DNA from: Gammaproteobacteria bacterium
GTDB taxonomy: Bacteria; Pseudomonadota; Gammaproteobacteria; UBA9214
Assembly (NCBI GenBank): GCA_003454335.1
Contig: DMKK01000171.1
Location: forward strand, 1 to 14,758
Length of the DNA stretch: 14,758 nucleotides
Direction: 5' to 3'
The notes below the pieces were generated by a model, which ran no database searches, was not told the DNA's origin, and saw nothing but the letters and a program-made list of their open reading frames with translations. The first letter of the stretch is position 1; each line of letters opens with the position of its first letter. Made by a program: the position numbers and the translations under genes. Of the stretch, positions 7,993 through 14,758 are shown piece by piece.

Positions 7993-8171
7993 GGTAATCA
8001 CCTGTCAAGTTGTTGCTTACGTCATTGCAGGGTTATGACCAATTCCTGTGAAGTGAGTTCAAATCTGTCGAGATAACATTAAAATAATATAATATTCAAT
8101 TCACTGTAGATTTATTATAAGAATTAACTAGAGACACATAAGGATATGCTCTTGTACCCGGATCCAATCCC
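7993..8171 (-). promoter_or_regulatory. AT-rich intergenic region, probable msrB promoter region
   Basis: This 179-base gap separates the msrB start from the ygfZ stop, both on the minus strand. Positions 8070-8135 are strikingly AT-rich compared with everything around them. Read on the minus strand it contains TATAAT (8119 down to 8114), an exact -10 match without a good -35, and TTGAAT (8099 down to 8094). I cannot decide which, if either, is used. No clear terminator hairpin for ygfZ is visible. Confidence 0.35.
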
Positions 8172-9209
8172 TCAGTCTTCGAAAGAATAGGGCAGTGCCT
8201 GCTGCTGGAATGCCGGGCCGGTTGCTGAATCAAGGTAAACATCATTGGCCTCCACCGAGGCAATCTGTAACACAGCCAGTGCTAACTGCCCCCCGTCAGG
8301 ATGGGGTTGGGCATCGACAATCCGGCCGATGGCTTGCTCATTACCGGCAGCTGGAAACAATGCATCACCCGGTAATGCGATTTGATCGCTTGCAATCCCC
8401 CCCAGATACATCCGCCGTTTGAGCGTCCCCAGGTACTGCATACGCGCCACGATTTCCTGGCCCGGATAACAGCCTTTCTTGAAGCTGACACCATTAACCA
8501 GTTGCAGGTTGGTCATCTGGGGGACGAACAGTTCAGCGGTCGCAGCAAAGATGTTCGGAAGACCTGCCTGAATTTCCAGCAATCGCCAGGCGGACTCACC
8601 GACCGGGGCCCCCTGTACATTAAGCGTATCCCAGAGTACACGCGCGGCGTCCAGGGAATTTGCAAAGACTTCAAAACGCGGGTGTATGCCTGGCACGCGT
8701 AGCATGGTCAGATCCTGGCTATGCGTCACCTGGTTCGGTTCAGCAGGTACATTAGCAGCATCGAGCGCTGCACTGGCCGCAGCACCGGAAATCCCGATGC
8801 GCAGAAAGTTTTCGCTGACATCTTCAAGGGTCACAGCTGCGCGCATGACAAACATGCGCAGTCGCTGAATAACGGCTTCCATTGAATCAGCCGGTAGCCG
8901 CAGGTACCAGGTATCGCCCTGTCTGAAAACCCGCATCAGTCCGAGGATGCGGCCTTTCGGCGTACAGTAGGCATTCAGCTGGCTGCTGTGCTCGTCCAGT
9001 TTGCTGATGTCATTGCTGAACTGGGACTGCAGAAAATCGCCCGCATCCTGGCCATGCACCGCAATAACCCCCAGATATTCAAGATCAGCAAAGACCAGAC
9101 CACTCTGGGTGACCTCCTGTTCGCGCATCGGGTTGCCAAAATGTGCTACCCGGTCGGCCTCGAACTCGGCACCGGCATCGGTCAGAAATGTTTTCCATTC
9201 AGTTTTCAT
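8172..9209 (-). CDS. ygfZ: Folate-binding Fe-S protein maintenance factor YgfZ
   Basis: YgfZ belongs to the GcvT-like folate-binding superfamily. In E. coli it binds tetrahydrofolate and supports the activity of Fe-S enzymes, including the tRNA methylthiolase MiaB. The protein has 345 residues, slightly longer than the E. coli one. The family hallmark K-x-C-Y-x-G-Q-E is present as KKGCYPGQE (about 244-252), with the conserved Cys247. It is followed by IVARMQYLGTLKRRMY. The N-terminal GcvT-like part includes FLQSQFSNDI (59-68) and YCTPKGRILGLMRVF (81-95). The ATG at 9209 has a modest AGG upstream on the minus strand. The gene is transcribed divergently from sdhC across a 139-base gap, fitting a shared interest in Fe-S cluster proteins. 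msrB lies downstream on the same strand but 179 bases away, so it is probably a separate unit. Confidence 0.95.
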   Translation of the reverse strand: MKTEWKTFLTDAGAEFEADRVAHFGNPMREQEVTQSGLVFADLEYLGVIAVHGQDAGDFLQSQFSNDISKLDEHSSQLNAYCTPKGRILGLMRVFRQGDTWYLRLPADSMEAVIQRLRMFVMRAAVTLEDVSENFLRIGISGAAASAALDAANVPAEPNQVTHSQDLTMLRVPGIHPRFEVFANSLDAARVLWDTLNVQGAPVGESAWRLLEIQAGLPNIFAATAELFVPQMTNLQLVNGVSFKKGCYPGQEIVARMQYLGTLKRRMYLGGIASDQIALPGDALFPAAGNEQAIGRIVDAQPHPDGGQLALAVLQIASVEANDVYLDSATGPAFQQQALPYSFED

Positions 9210-9348
9210 TTTGCCTGTACAACTATTAAAACGGATTTAAAGTCTAGTCGAACTTGTTGCGTCTGTCAGTATCTGAGGTAACAACCGGCCGCGGCTGGCG
9301 TTCCGGCCGTGCGGGTGGTATAAATTCGGCAGCCAACTGACAGAATCT
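9210..9348. promoter_or_regulatory. Divergent promoter region between ygfZ and sdhC
   Basis: This 139-base gap must hold the start signals for ygfZ (minus) and the sdh operon (plus). For sdhC, TGGTATAAA at 9316-9324 is an extended -10 element (TGn plus TATAAA) with a weak -35, placing the start near 9331 and a leader of under 20 bases. For ygfZ the best minus-strand -10 candidate is TTTAAT (9230 down to 9225), without a convincing -35. I did not recognise a binding site for a known regulator. Confidence 0.5.
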
Positions 9349-9729
9349 ATGACTACCCAGCGATCTGCGCCCGTCTATTTGAATCTTCTCCGGATACGGT
9401 TTCCGGTCGGTGCGGTGACATCGATTGCGCACCGCATATCGGGCATTCTCCTGTTCCTGTCACTGCCTTTTCTGATTTACCTGCTGGATCTGTCCTTGCA
9501 GGACGCCAGTGGCTTCGACCAGGCGCTTGCAACCATGCAGAACGGCTGGTTTAAGGTCGGCTTCACCCTGCTGGTCTGGTCCCTGCTGCACCACCTGTTA
9601 TCCGGTATTCGTTTTCTGCTTATAGATATAGAGCAGGGCGTCACCCTGCAGCAGGCACGCCGCAGTGCCTGGCTGGTTAATCTTCTGGCGCCGGTCATGA
9701 CGCTTGCCTGTGTCTGGTGGCTACTGTGA
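9349..9729 (+). CDS. sdhC: Succinate dehydrogenase cytochrome b556 subunit
   Basis: SdhC is one of two membrane anchors of respiratory complex II, holding haem b and helping form the ubiquinone site. The protein has 126 residues and three predicted membrane helices (about 30-48, 69-91, 107-125). The signature region is clear: NLLRIRFPVGAVTSIAHRISG, in which Ser25 and Arg29 correspond to the quinone-site Ser27 and Arg31 of E. coli. The haem-ligand motif HLLSGIRFLLID gives axial His82 (E. coli His84). It is the first gene of the sdh operon. Its stop TGA overlaps the GTG start of sdhD. There is no strong Shine-Dalgarno sequence before the ATG. Confidence 0.95.
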   Translation: MTTQRSAPVYLNLLRIRFPVGAVTSIAHRISGILLFLSLPFLIYLLDLSLQDASGFDQALATMQNGWFKVGFTLLVWSLLHHLLSGIRFLLIDIEQGVTLQQARRSAWLVNLLAPVMTLACVWWLL

Positions 9730-10064
9730 GCCGTCCCACCCATGGACTGGGTGACTGGTTGCTGCAACGACTGACAGCGGTCTACCTGGCGTGTTTTTTT
9801 GTCTACCTGCTGCTGCATTTCCTGATGCAGCCGCAGCACACTTTTCAGGAATGGCATGATTGGGTGACGCGTCCTGTTATGCTTATTGCAACAGCGATAT
9901 TTATCCTGGCCGTACTGGTACACGGCTGGGTCGGGATGCGGGACGTGGTACTGGATTATGTACACGCCATCGGCCGGCGCATCACCGTGCTCTCCCTGAT
10001 TGCGCTGACATTGATTGGCTGCAGTCTGTGGGCATTGCGTATGCTCGTACAGGTGTCAGGATAA
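9726..10064 (+). CDS. sdhD: Succinate dehydrogenase hydrophobic membrane anchor subunit
   Basis: SdhD is the second membrane anchor of complex II. With the GTG start at 9726 it has 112 residues and three helices. The key segment LVHGWVGMRDVVLDYVH matches the E. coli pattern HAWIGMWQVLTDYV. It contains the haem-side histidine and the Asp-Tyr pair of the quinone site. I chose GTG 9726 because it forms a GTGA overlap with the sdhC stop and has GGTGG five bases upstream. An in-frame GTG at 9717 would add three residues but lies within that site. The gene ends four bases before the sdhA start. Confidence 0.93.
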   Translation: MSRPTHGLGDWLLQRLTAVYLACFFVYLLLHFLMQPQHTFQEWHDWVTRPVMLIATAIFILAVLVHGWVGMRDVVLDYVHAIGRRITVLSLIALTLIGCSLWALRMLVQVSG

Positions 10065-10068
10065 CTGC

Positions 10069-11832
10069 ATGGATATTCCGCGCCGAAAATTTGATACCCT
10101 GATCATTGGTGCCGGCGGTGGCGGCCTGCGTGCAGCACTGCAACTGTCACAGGCAGATGCACATGTCGCCGTGGTCTCCAAGGTTTTCCCGACTCGCTCA
10201 CATACGGTCGCCGCGCAGGGAGGCGTCAATGCAGCGCTTGCCAATGTGCGCCCGGATAACTGGCACTGGCACATGTTTGATACCGTCAAGGGCAGTGATT
10301 ACCTGGGTGACCAGGATGCCATTGAATACATGTGCCGCGCGGCCCCCAGGGCTGTTTACGAACTGGAACACTTTGGCGTGCCGTTTTCGCGGCTGGAAGA
10401 TGGCAGGATATATCAACGTCAGTTTGGTGGTCAGAGTATGAATTTCGGGGGAGAGCAGGCGGCCCGTACCTGTGCCGCCGCAGACCGAACCGGGCATGCA
10501 ATACTGCAGTCGTTGTATCAGCAAAATATTCGCGCCAAAACCCATTTCTTTGACGAGTACTTCGCGATTGATTTATTACATCATCACGACGGTTCCTTTC
10601 TGGGCGCCCTGGTGCTGAATATCGCGACCGGCGAGAAGCTCGTCATTGAAGCAAAAACGACCTTACTGGCGACCGGCGGTGCCGGGCAGATATTCCGCAC
10701 CAACACCAATGCCCTGATCAATACCGGCGACGGCATGGCCATGGCGCTGCGTGCCGGTGTGCCGTTGCAGGATATGGAGTTTTTCCAGTTTCATCCTACC
10801 GGTATTGCCGGCAAGGGAATGCTGCTGAGTGAAGGTGCCCGGGGCGAGGGCGGCTTCCTGATCAACGGTGACGGCGAGCGTTTCATGGAACGCTATGCGC
10901 CCCATGCAAAGGACCTTGCCAGTCGTGACGTGGTCAGCCGGGCAATCACCACGGAGGTCAGGGAAGGGCGCGGCTGTGGTCCCAACAAGGATCATGTACT
11001 GCTCACACTCAAACATATTGACTCTGCTGTGATACGCAAACGGCTGCCGGCGATTCGTGATCTTGCGCTGACCTTTGCGAATGTGGATATGTGTGACGAG
11101 CCGGTTCCGGTGTTCCCGACAGCCCACTACACCATGGGCGGCATTCCTACCAATCGCTTTGGCGAGGTTGTGGCGCCCGTCGAACATGGTCCGGAAGAGG
11201 CCATGCCAGGCCTGTATGCCGCCGGCGAATGTGCCTGTGTCTCGGTACATGGCGGTAACCGCCTCGGTGGTAATTCATTGCTCGACATCATTGTGTTTGG
11301 TCGTGCGGCAGGTAATCAGATTATCGAATTTCTGGGCGAGAACCGCTACCACCAGCCACTTCAGGATGACTGTCTTGAACCTGCCCTGCAGCGACTGGCG
11401 CGCTGGGATAACAAGGGTGATGGTGAGACGGTTGCTGACTTGCGTATGGAACTGACCAAAACCATGGAAGAGCATTGCGGTGTGTTCCGGACGGAAGCAG
11501 TTCTCAGTGAGGGAGTCAGCAAGGTGCTGGCATTGCAGCAACGGTTGCCGGACGTCTGCATCAAGGACCACAGCCAGGTATTCAATACTGCCCGTATCGA
11601 GGCGCTGGAGCTGGAGAACCTGATGGATGTGGCCATCGCCACCATCATGTCTGCCCAACAACGGCAGGAAAGTCGCGGTGCGCACTCACGCATTGATTAT
11701 CCCGAGCGCGATGATGTGAACTGGTTGCGGCATAGTCTGTATCACAAGACAAGCAATACGGTTGATTACAAGCCGGTTCGCATGAAGCCGCTGACCGTGG
11801 CTACGTTCCCGCCAAAACCACGCACCTATTAG
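10069..11832 (+). CDS. sdhA: Succinate dehydrogenase flavoprotein subunit
   Basis: SdhA oxidises succinate to fumarate on a covalently bound FAD at the cytoplasmic face of the inner membrane and passes electrons to SdhB. The protein has 587 residues (E. coli 588). The FAD-binding DTLIIGAGGGGLRAALQL is at 9-26. His45 in PTRSHTVAAQGG is the covalent flavin site. The active-site residues are in place: His242 in FHPTG, Arg286 in ASRDVVSR, His353 in TAHYTMGG and Arg398 in HGGNRLGGNSLLD. The ATG at 10069, four bases after sdhD, is chosen over an upstream in-frame start inside sdhD because the family N-terminus aligns there and AGGATA precedes it. Flavinylation should depend on SdhE, encoded two genes downstream. 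Confidence 0.98.
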   Translation: MDIPRRKFDTLIIGAGGGGLRAALQLSQADAHVAVVSKVFPTRSHTVAAQGGVNAALANVRPDNWHWHMFDTVKGSDYLGDQDAIEYMCRAAPRAVYELEHFGVPFSRLEDGRIYQRQFGGQSMNFGGEQAARTCAAADRTGHAILQSLYQQNIRAKTHFFDEYFAIDLLHHHDGSFLGALVLNIATGEKLVIEAKTTLLATGGAGQIFRTNTNALINTGDGMAMALRAGVPLQDMEFFQFHPTGIAGKGMLLSEGARGEGGFLINGDGERFMERYAPHAKDLASRDVVSRAITTEVREGRGCGPNKDHVLLTLKHIDSAVIRKRLPAIRDLALTFANVDMCDEPVPVFPTAHYTMGGIPTNRFGEVVAPVEHGPEEAMPGLYAAGECACVSVHGGNRLGGNSLLDIIVFGRAAGNQIIEFLGENRYHQPLQDDCLEPALQRLARWDNKGDGETVADLRMELTKTMEEHCGVFRTEAVLSEGVSKVLALQQRLPDVCIKDHSQVFNTARIEALELENLMDVAIATIMSAQQRQESRGAHSRIDYPERDDVNWLRHSLYHKTSNTVDYKPVRMKPLTVATFPPKPRTY

Positions 11833-11842
11833 TACCGACGCC

Positions 11843-12544
11843 ATGGAATTTTCAATCTATCGCTATAATCCGGATACCGACAAGCAGCCAAGGATGCAGG
11901 CGTTTGAGCTGCGGGATGACGAGCTTGACAGTGAAATGATGTTGCTTGACGCACTGCTTGCACTGAAGGCACAGGACGAGACACTGGGTTTCAGGCGTTC
12001 CTGCGGGGAAGGGGTGTGTGGCTCGGACGGCATGAATGTAAATGGCACCAACAGACTGGCCTGCATTACACCGTTATTCAGTCTGAAATCACCGGTAGTC
12101 ATCAACCCCATGCCGGGACTGCCGGTGATCCGCGACCTTATTGTTGACATGGAACAGTTTTACCACCAGTACCGCGCGGTTAAGCCCTACCTGATCAACA
12201 ATGATCCGGAGCCGGAGGTTGAATACCGGCAATCCCCCGTTGAGCGGGACAGGCTGGACGGTCTTTACGAATGTATCCTGTGCGGCTGTTGCTCAACATC
12301 CTGTCCGTCATTCTGGTGGAACCCGGATAAATTTCTTGGACCGGCTGCGCTGTTGCAGTCCTGGCGCTTCCTGGCAGACAGCCGGGATCAGGCCACTGAT
12401 GAACGACTGGCCGGTCTTGACGGCCCGTTCAAGCTGTTTCGTTGTCACACCATTATGAATTGCGTGGAGGTCTGCCCCAAGGGGCTTAATCCGACCCGAG
12501 CCATCGGCCGCATTAAAGAATTAATGGTAAAGCGTTCAGTCTGA
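11843..12544 (+). CDS. sdhB: Succinate dehydrogenase iron-sulfur subunit
   Basis: SdhB carries electrons from the SdhA flavin to quinone through three clusters. The protein has 233 residues. The [2Fe-2S] ligands are Cys54, Cys59, Asp62 and Cys74 (SCGEGVCGSDG ... LAC). Asp as the third ligand is as in E. coli. The [4Fe-4S] ligands are Cys144, Cys147, Cys150 and Cys211, and the [3Fe-4S] ligands Cys154, Cys201 and Cys207, in ECILCGCCSTSCPSFWW and RCHTIMNCVEVCPKG. All eleven positions are intact, so the protein should be functional. The start lies ten bases after the sdhA stop. Its stop shares a base with the sdhE start (TGATG), so sdhE is coupled to it. Confidence 0.98.
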   Translation: MEFSIYRYNPDTDKQPRMQAFELRDDELDSEMMLLDALLALKAQDETLGFRRSCGEGVCGSDGMNVNGTNRLACITPLFSLKSPVVINPMPGLPVIRDLIVDMEQFYHQYRAVKPYLINNDPEPEVEYRQSPVERDRLDGLYECILCGCCSTSCPSFWWNPDKFLGPAALLQSWRFLADSRDQATDERLAGLDGPFKLFRCHTIMNCVEVCPKGLNPTRAIGRIKELMVKRSV

Positions 12545-12810
12545 TGCAGGAGGCAACAGAGTCTGATGCCGGCAAGATCAACCGTCTGGCATGGCAGTGC
12601 CGGCGCGGCATGCGGGAACTGGATGAGTTATTAAACAGTTTTCTCCTGCAAGGCTACCGTGGTCTGGATGAGCCTGCACAGGAAACCTTTGCCAGACTGC
12701 TGGAATATCCGGATGCTGTGTTACTGGAATTATTAATGGGTCGTATGACCCCTGCAGACAAGGATGTCGCTCACATTGTCCGGAAAATACGCAACCCCGC
12801 TGCACCTTGA
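12544..12810 (+). CDS. sdhE: FAD assembly factor SdhE
   Basis: SdhE (YgfY/CptB) is a small cytoplasmic helical protein that promotes covalent attachment of FAD to SdhA and FrdA. The protein has 88 residues. The family motif RRGMRELDELL (about 20-30) includes the conserved Gly22 and Glu25, corresponding to the functional RGxxE motif. It overlaps the sdhB stop by one base, so production of the flavinylation factor is tied to that of its target enzyme. The following ygfX-like frame begins inside it. Confidence 0.95.
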   Translation: MQEATESDAGKINRLAWQCRRGMRELDELLNSFLLQGYRGLDEPAQETFARLLEYPDAVLLELLMGRMTPADKDVAHIVRKIRNPAAP

Positions 12811-13219
12811 TATCGGACCATCCCGTCTGCTGGGCGGGTGGGTGATACTGGTCCATGGTATGCCACTGTTGATGTGGCCGGTTTTGCAATCGGGCAGCTG
12901 GCTGGTTCTGGCCGTCTTTTCGGCACTGCTCTTTAGCCTGGTCAGGTCATGGCGTTTGCAGGTGAGCCGGCACCATCCGGATGCAGTCTGTTCCATGGTG
13001 TGGCGCGCAGAAAAAGACTGCCTGCTGGGACTGCATTCAGGTGAACAAGCGAAAGTCAGTATGCGACCCCGGGCATTTATACTTCCATGGCTGGTTATTC
13101 TGCACTTTAACAGCCGGCAACGACGTATGCGGCACCTGGTGTTGTTACCGGATATGCTTGACCGGGAGGTGTTCCGGAAACTGCGGGTACGTCTGAAAGT
13201 TGAAATAAACAGGACATAG
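12764..13219 (+). CDS. ygfX: YgfX-like inner-membrane protein
   Basis: This is a small membrane protein of 151 residues, similar in layout to E. coli YgfX (CptA), which is also encoded directly after sdhE. Two adjacent membrane helices are visible (about 23-41 and 46-63), the first containing LVHGMPLL. They are followed by a basic cytoplasmic domain with WR (about 80), PWLVILHF and a C-terminal DREVFRKLRVRLK segment. The frame overlaps sdhE by 47 bases if it starts at ATG 12764; AGG is immediately upstream, closer than is ideal. A downstream TTG at 12776 is possible, but the LDIGPSRLLGG segment expected near the N-terminus begins at about residue 15. YgfX was described in E. coli as the toxin of a CptAB pair, but the partner SdhE is now known mainly as a flavinylation factor, so I would not assume a toxin role. 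Confidence 0.82.
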   Translation: MSLTLSGKYATPLHLDIGPSRLLGGWVILVHGMPLLMWPVLQSGSWLVLAVFSALLFSLVRSWRLQVSRHHPDAVCSMVWRAEKDCLLGLHSGEQAKVSMRPRAFILPWLVILHFNSRQRRMRHLVLLPDMLDREVFRKLRVRLKVEINRT

Positions 13220-13241
13220 TCAGGGACAGCAGCACATTATT

Positions 13242-14758
13242 ATGAGTCGATTGTTTTTCTGCTGCTTGCTGTTGTTGTGCATCTCAGCATGCACTCAACC
13301 ACCGGACGATAGCATTCGCTTCGGTCTTGCCAGCGCACCGGCGAATCTGGACCCGCGTTACGCCACCGATGCAACATCCGCGCGCATCAACCGCCTGCTA
13401 TACCAGCGCCTCGTTGATTTCGATGCAGAGTCTCGCCCGGTACCGGCCCTGGCAACCTGGGAGCAGATTACGCCACTGCACTATCGTTTCCATTTAAAGG
13501 TCAGGCGCCCCGACTTTCATGATGGCACCGAACTCGACGCCGCAGATGTAGCGGCAACCTACCAGTCGATTCTTGCACCGGACAGCGGTTCACCGCATGC
13601 CGGTACCTTGCAACTGATCCGGGACATATCGGTCCAGGACAAGGATACCCTGGATTTCCACTTGCAACGACCGGACCCGCTACTCCCGGGCTATCTTGCA
13701 ATCGGCATTCTGCCGGCAGCCGGAATAGACCGGCAACACCCGTTTCACGAGAAACCGACAGGCAGCGGTCCGTTCAAATTTAAAGACTGGCCTGAACCTG
13801 GCAGGCTGGTGCTGACGCGCCGGTCAGACAAACAGTCAATTGAGTTTCTGAAGGTTGGAGATCCGACAGTGCGGGTATTGAAATTGCTGCGCGGCGAGAT
13901 CGATCTCCTGCAAAATGACCTGCCTGCGGAATTGCTCGCCTACCTGTCTGGCAAACAGGAAATACAGGTGACCTATGGCCCGGGTAGCAACTTTTCCTAT
14001 ATTGGATTTAACCTGGATGATCCGGTTACCGGCAATCTGAAGGTACGGCAGGCCATTGCACATGCAATCGACCGGGATGCGATTGTGCACCATTTGTTCG
14101 GCAATGCAGCCAGACCAGCGGCGGCACTCCTGCCGCCCGGGCACTGGGCCGGTAACCCGGTGCTGAAACCGCTTGAGCATAACCTGCCCCGTGCCCGCAG
14201 CCTGCTCGCCGAGGCCGGTTATGGTGCCAACCGCCCACTGCGATTGAGTTACAAAACCTCCACGGATCCGCTGCGCATCAGGATTGCGACCGTTATCCAG
14301 CAGCAATTACGTGATGCCGGCATTGAAATGGCGCTGCAGAGTTACGACTGGGGTACCTTCTACGGTGACATCAAGGCAGGCCGGTTCCAGATGTACAGTC
14401 TTGCCTGGGTTGGCATCAAGACACCGGATATATTTCGTTACGCCTTCCATAGCAACTCACTGCCGCCGGAAGGTGCGAACCGGGGACGTCTGCATGATAG
14501 TGATATAGACCATCTCATCACCGTGGCGGAGCAGGGCACATCGCTGGCAGCACAGGCCGCCTCATACCGGCAGATACAGGCCAGGCTGTTAGCACTATTG
14601 CCCTATATTCCTCTCTGGTATGAAGACCATGTGTTCGCAGCCCGCAGTAATATTAGCGGGTATCGGCTCGCCAGGGACGGCAATTATGATGGCCTGTTAA
14701 CCACCAGAAAGGCTTTTGGCAAGGTTCGGCTCAGTCCTGTAGGAGCGGCGTCCTCGCC
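13242..14758 (+). CDS. Peptide-type ABC substrate-binding lipoprotein (3' end missing)
   Basis: The frame is open from ATG 13242 to the last base (505 codons, no stop), so the gene is cut by the window edge. It encodes a family 5 extracellular solute-binding protein. The N-terminus MSRLFFCCLLLLCISACTQP is a lipoprotein signal with lipobox ISAC and acylated Cys17. Family features follow: the APANLDPRYATDATSARINRL start, FHDGTELDAADVAATYQSIL, GSGPFKFKDW, FSYIGFNLDDP and the KVRQAIAHAIDRDAIVHHLF helix. The end of the fold is near YIPLWYEDHVFAARSNISGY. It starts 22 bases after ygfX with no good ribosome-binding site (AGGGA is 15 bases away). It may be read through from the sdh operon. It differs in sequence from the binding protein at the left end and has no permease genes in view. 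The last visible codons lie in a repeat (14737-14758). Confidence 0.93.
   Translation, partial: MSRLFFCCLLLLCISACTQPPDDSIRFGLASAPANLDPRYATDATSARINRLLYQRLVDFDAESRPVPALATWEQITPLHYRFHLKVRRPDFHDGTELDAADVAATYQSILAPDSGSPHAGTLQLIRDISVQDKDTLDFHLQRPDPLLPGYLAIGILPAAGIDRQHPFHEKPTGSGPFKFKDWPEPGRLVLTRRSDKQSIEFLKVGDPTVRVLKLLRGEIDLLQNDLPAELLAYLSGKQEIQVTYGPGSNFSYIGFNLDDPVTGNLKVRQAIAHAIDRDAIVHHLFGNAARPAAALLPPGHWAGNPVLKPLEHNLPRARSLLAEAGYGANRPLRLSYKTSTDPLRIRIATVIQQQLRDAGIEMALQSYDWGTFYGDIKAGRFQMYSLAWVGIKTPDIFRYAFHSNSLPPEGANRGRLHDSDIDHLITVAEQGTSLAAQAASYRQIQARLLALLPYIPLWYEDHVFAARSNISGYRLARDGNYDGLLTTRKAFGKVRLSPVGAASS
14737..14758 (+). repeat. REP-like palindromic repeat (cut by window end)
   Basis: CTGTAGGAGCGGCGTCCTCG and the two following bases match the start of the widespread GTAGGAGCGGC-type extragenic palindromes of gammaproteobacteria. 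GGCG (14747-14750) pairs with CGCC (14755-14758) around TCCT, and the rest of the element lies outside the window. It overlaps the open 3' end of the second binding-protein gene. Confidence 0.6.

Noticed and set aside
7993..8001. GTG start for msrB
   Set aside because: It coincides with the AGGTG ribosome-binding site for the ATG at 7992, which gives a normal signal sequence.
10015..10068. Upstream in-frame start for sdhA
   Set aside because: The extra 18 residues lie inside sdhD in another frame and are cysteine-rich nonsense. The ATG at 10069 matches the family N-terminus.
12544..13219. SdhE/YgfX as a toxin-antitoxin system
   Set aside because: The pair has been named CptBA, but SdhE is established as a flavinylation factor and the context here is complex II assembly, so a toxin-antitoxin call is not supported by sequence.
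1..14758. CRISPR arrays, tRNA or rRNA genes, prophage or transposase genes, defence systems
   Set aside because: I saw no regularly spaced direct repeats, no cloverleaf-like or rRNA sequence, and no integrase, transposase or nuclease motifs. The window is fully explained by housekeeping and transport genes plus short repeats.

Overview
This window is ordinary core-genome DNA of a proteobacterium, almost certainly a gammaproteobacterium. The main evidence is the succinate dehydrogenase operon sdhCDAB followed directly by sdhE and a ygfX-like gene, with ygfZ divergent just upstream. The SdhA and SdhB residues align almost one for one with the Escherichia coli enzymes. Base composition is moderately GC-rich. 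Genes are tightly packed, often with 1 to 4 base start/stop overlaps, and there are two families of short palindromic repeats of a kind common in environmental gammaproteobacteria. I cannot name a genus.

Layout. (1) Positions 1-5935, plus strand: an oligopeptide/dipeptide-type ABC importer operon. It has the 3' part of a substrate-binding protein gene with an unusual C-terminal membrane anchor, a DppB-type permease, an enlarged DppC-type permease, and one polypeptide carrying both ATPases. (2) 6022-7200, plus: a PLP-dependent alanine/serine-glyoxylate-type aminotransferase with its own promoter. (3) 7201-7398: a gap between convergent genes, filled by a roughly 145 bp palindromic repeat element. 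(4) 7399-7992, minus: a membrane-anchored or exported methionine sulfoxide reductase B that retains a single cysteine. (5) 7993-8171: an AT-rich gap. (6) 8172-9209, minus: ygfZ. (7) 9349-13219, plus: sdhC, sdhD, sdhA, sdhB, sdhE, ygfX. (8) 13242 to the window end, plus: a second, lipoprotein-type peptide-binding protein gene. It is still open at the last base and its 3' end runs into a second short palindromic repeat.

How the genes work together. SdhA and SdhB form the catalytic arm of respiratory complex II and SdhC and SdhD anchor it to the membrane. SdhE flavinylates SdhA. YgfZ, transcribed from the same divergent intergenic region, is a folate-dependent factor supporting Fe-S proteins. 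The ABC operon should import peptides or similar solutes. The second binding protein at the right end is separate from it and has no permease genes in view.

I found no CRISPR array, tRNA, rRNA, prophage, transposase or novel defence system. The most unusual items are the architecture of the ABC importer, the single-cysteine MsrB, the composite palindromic element, and the repeat entering the end of the last gene.
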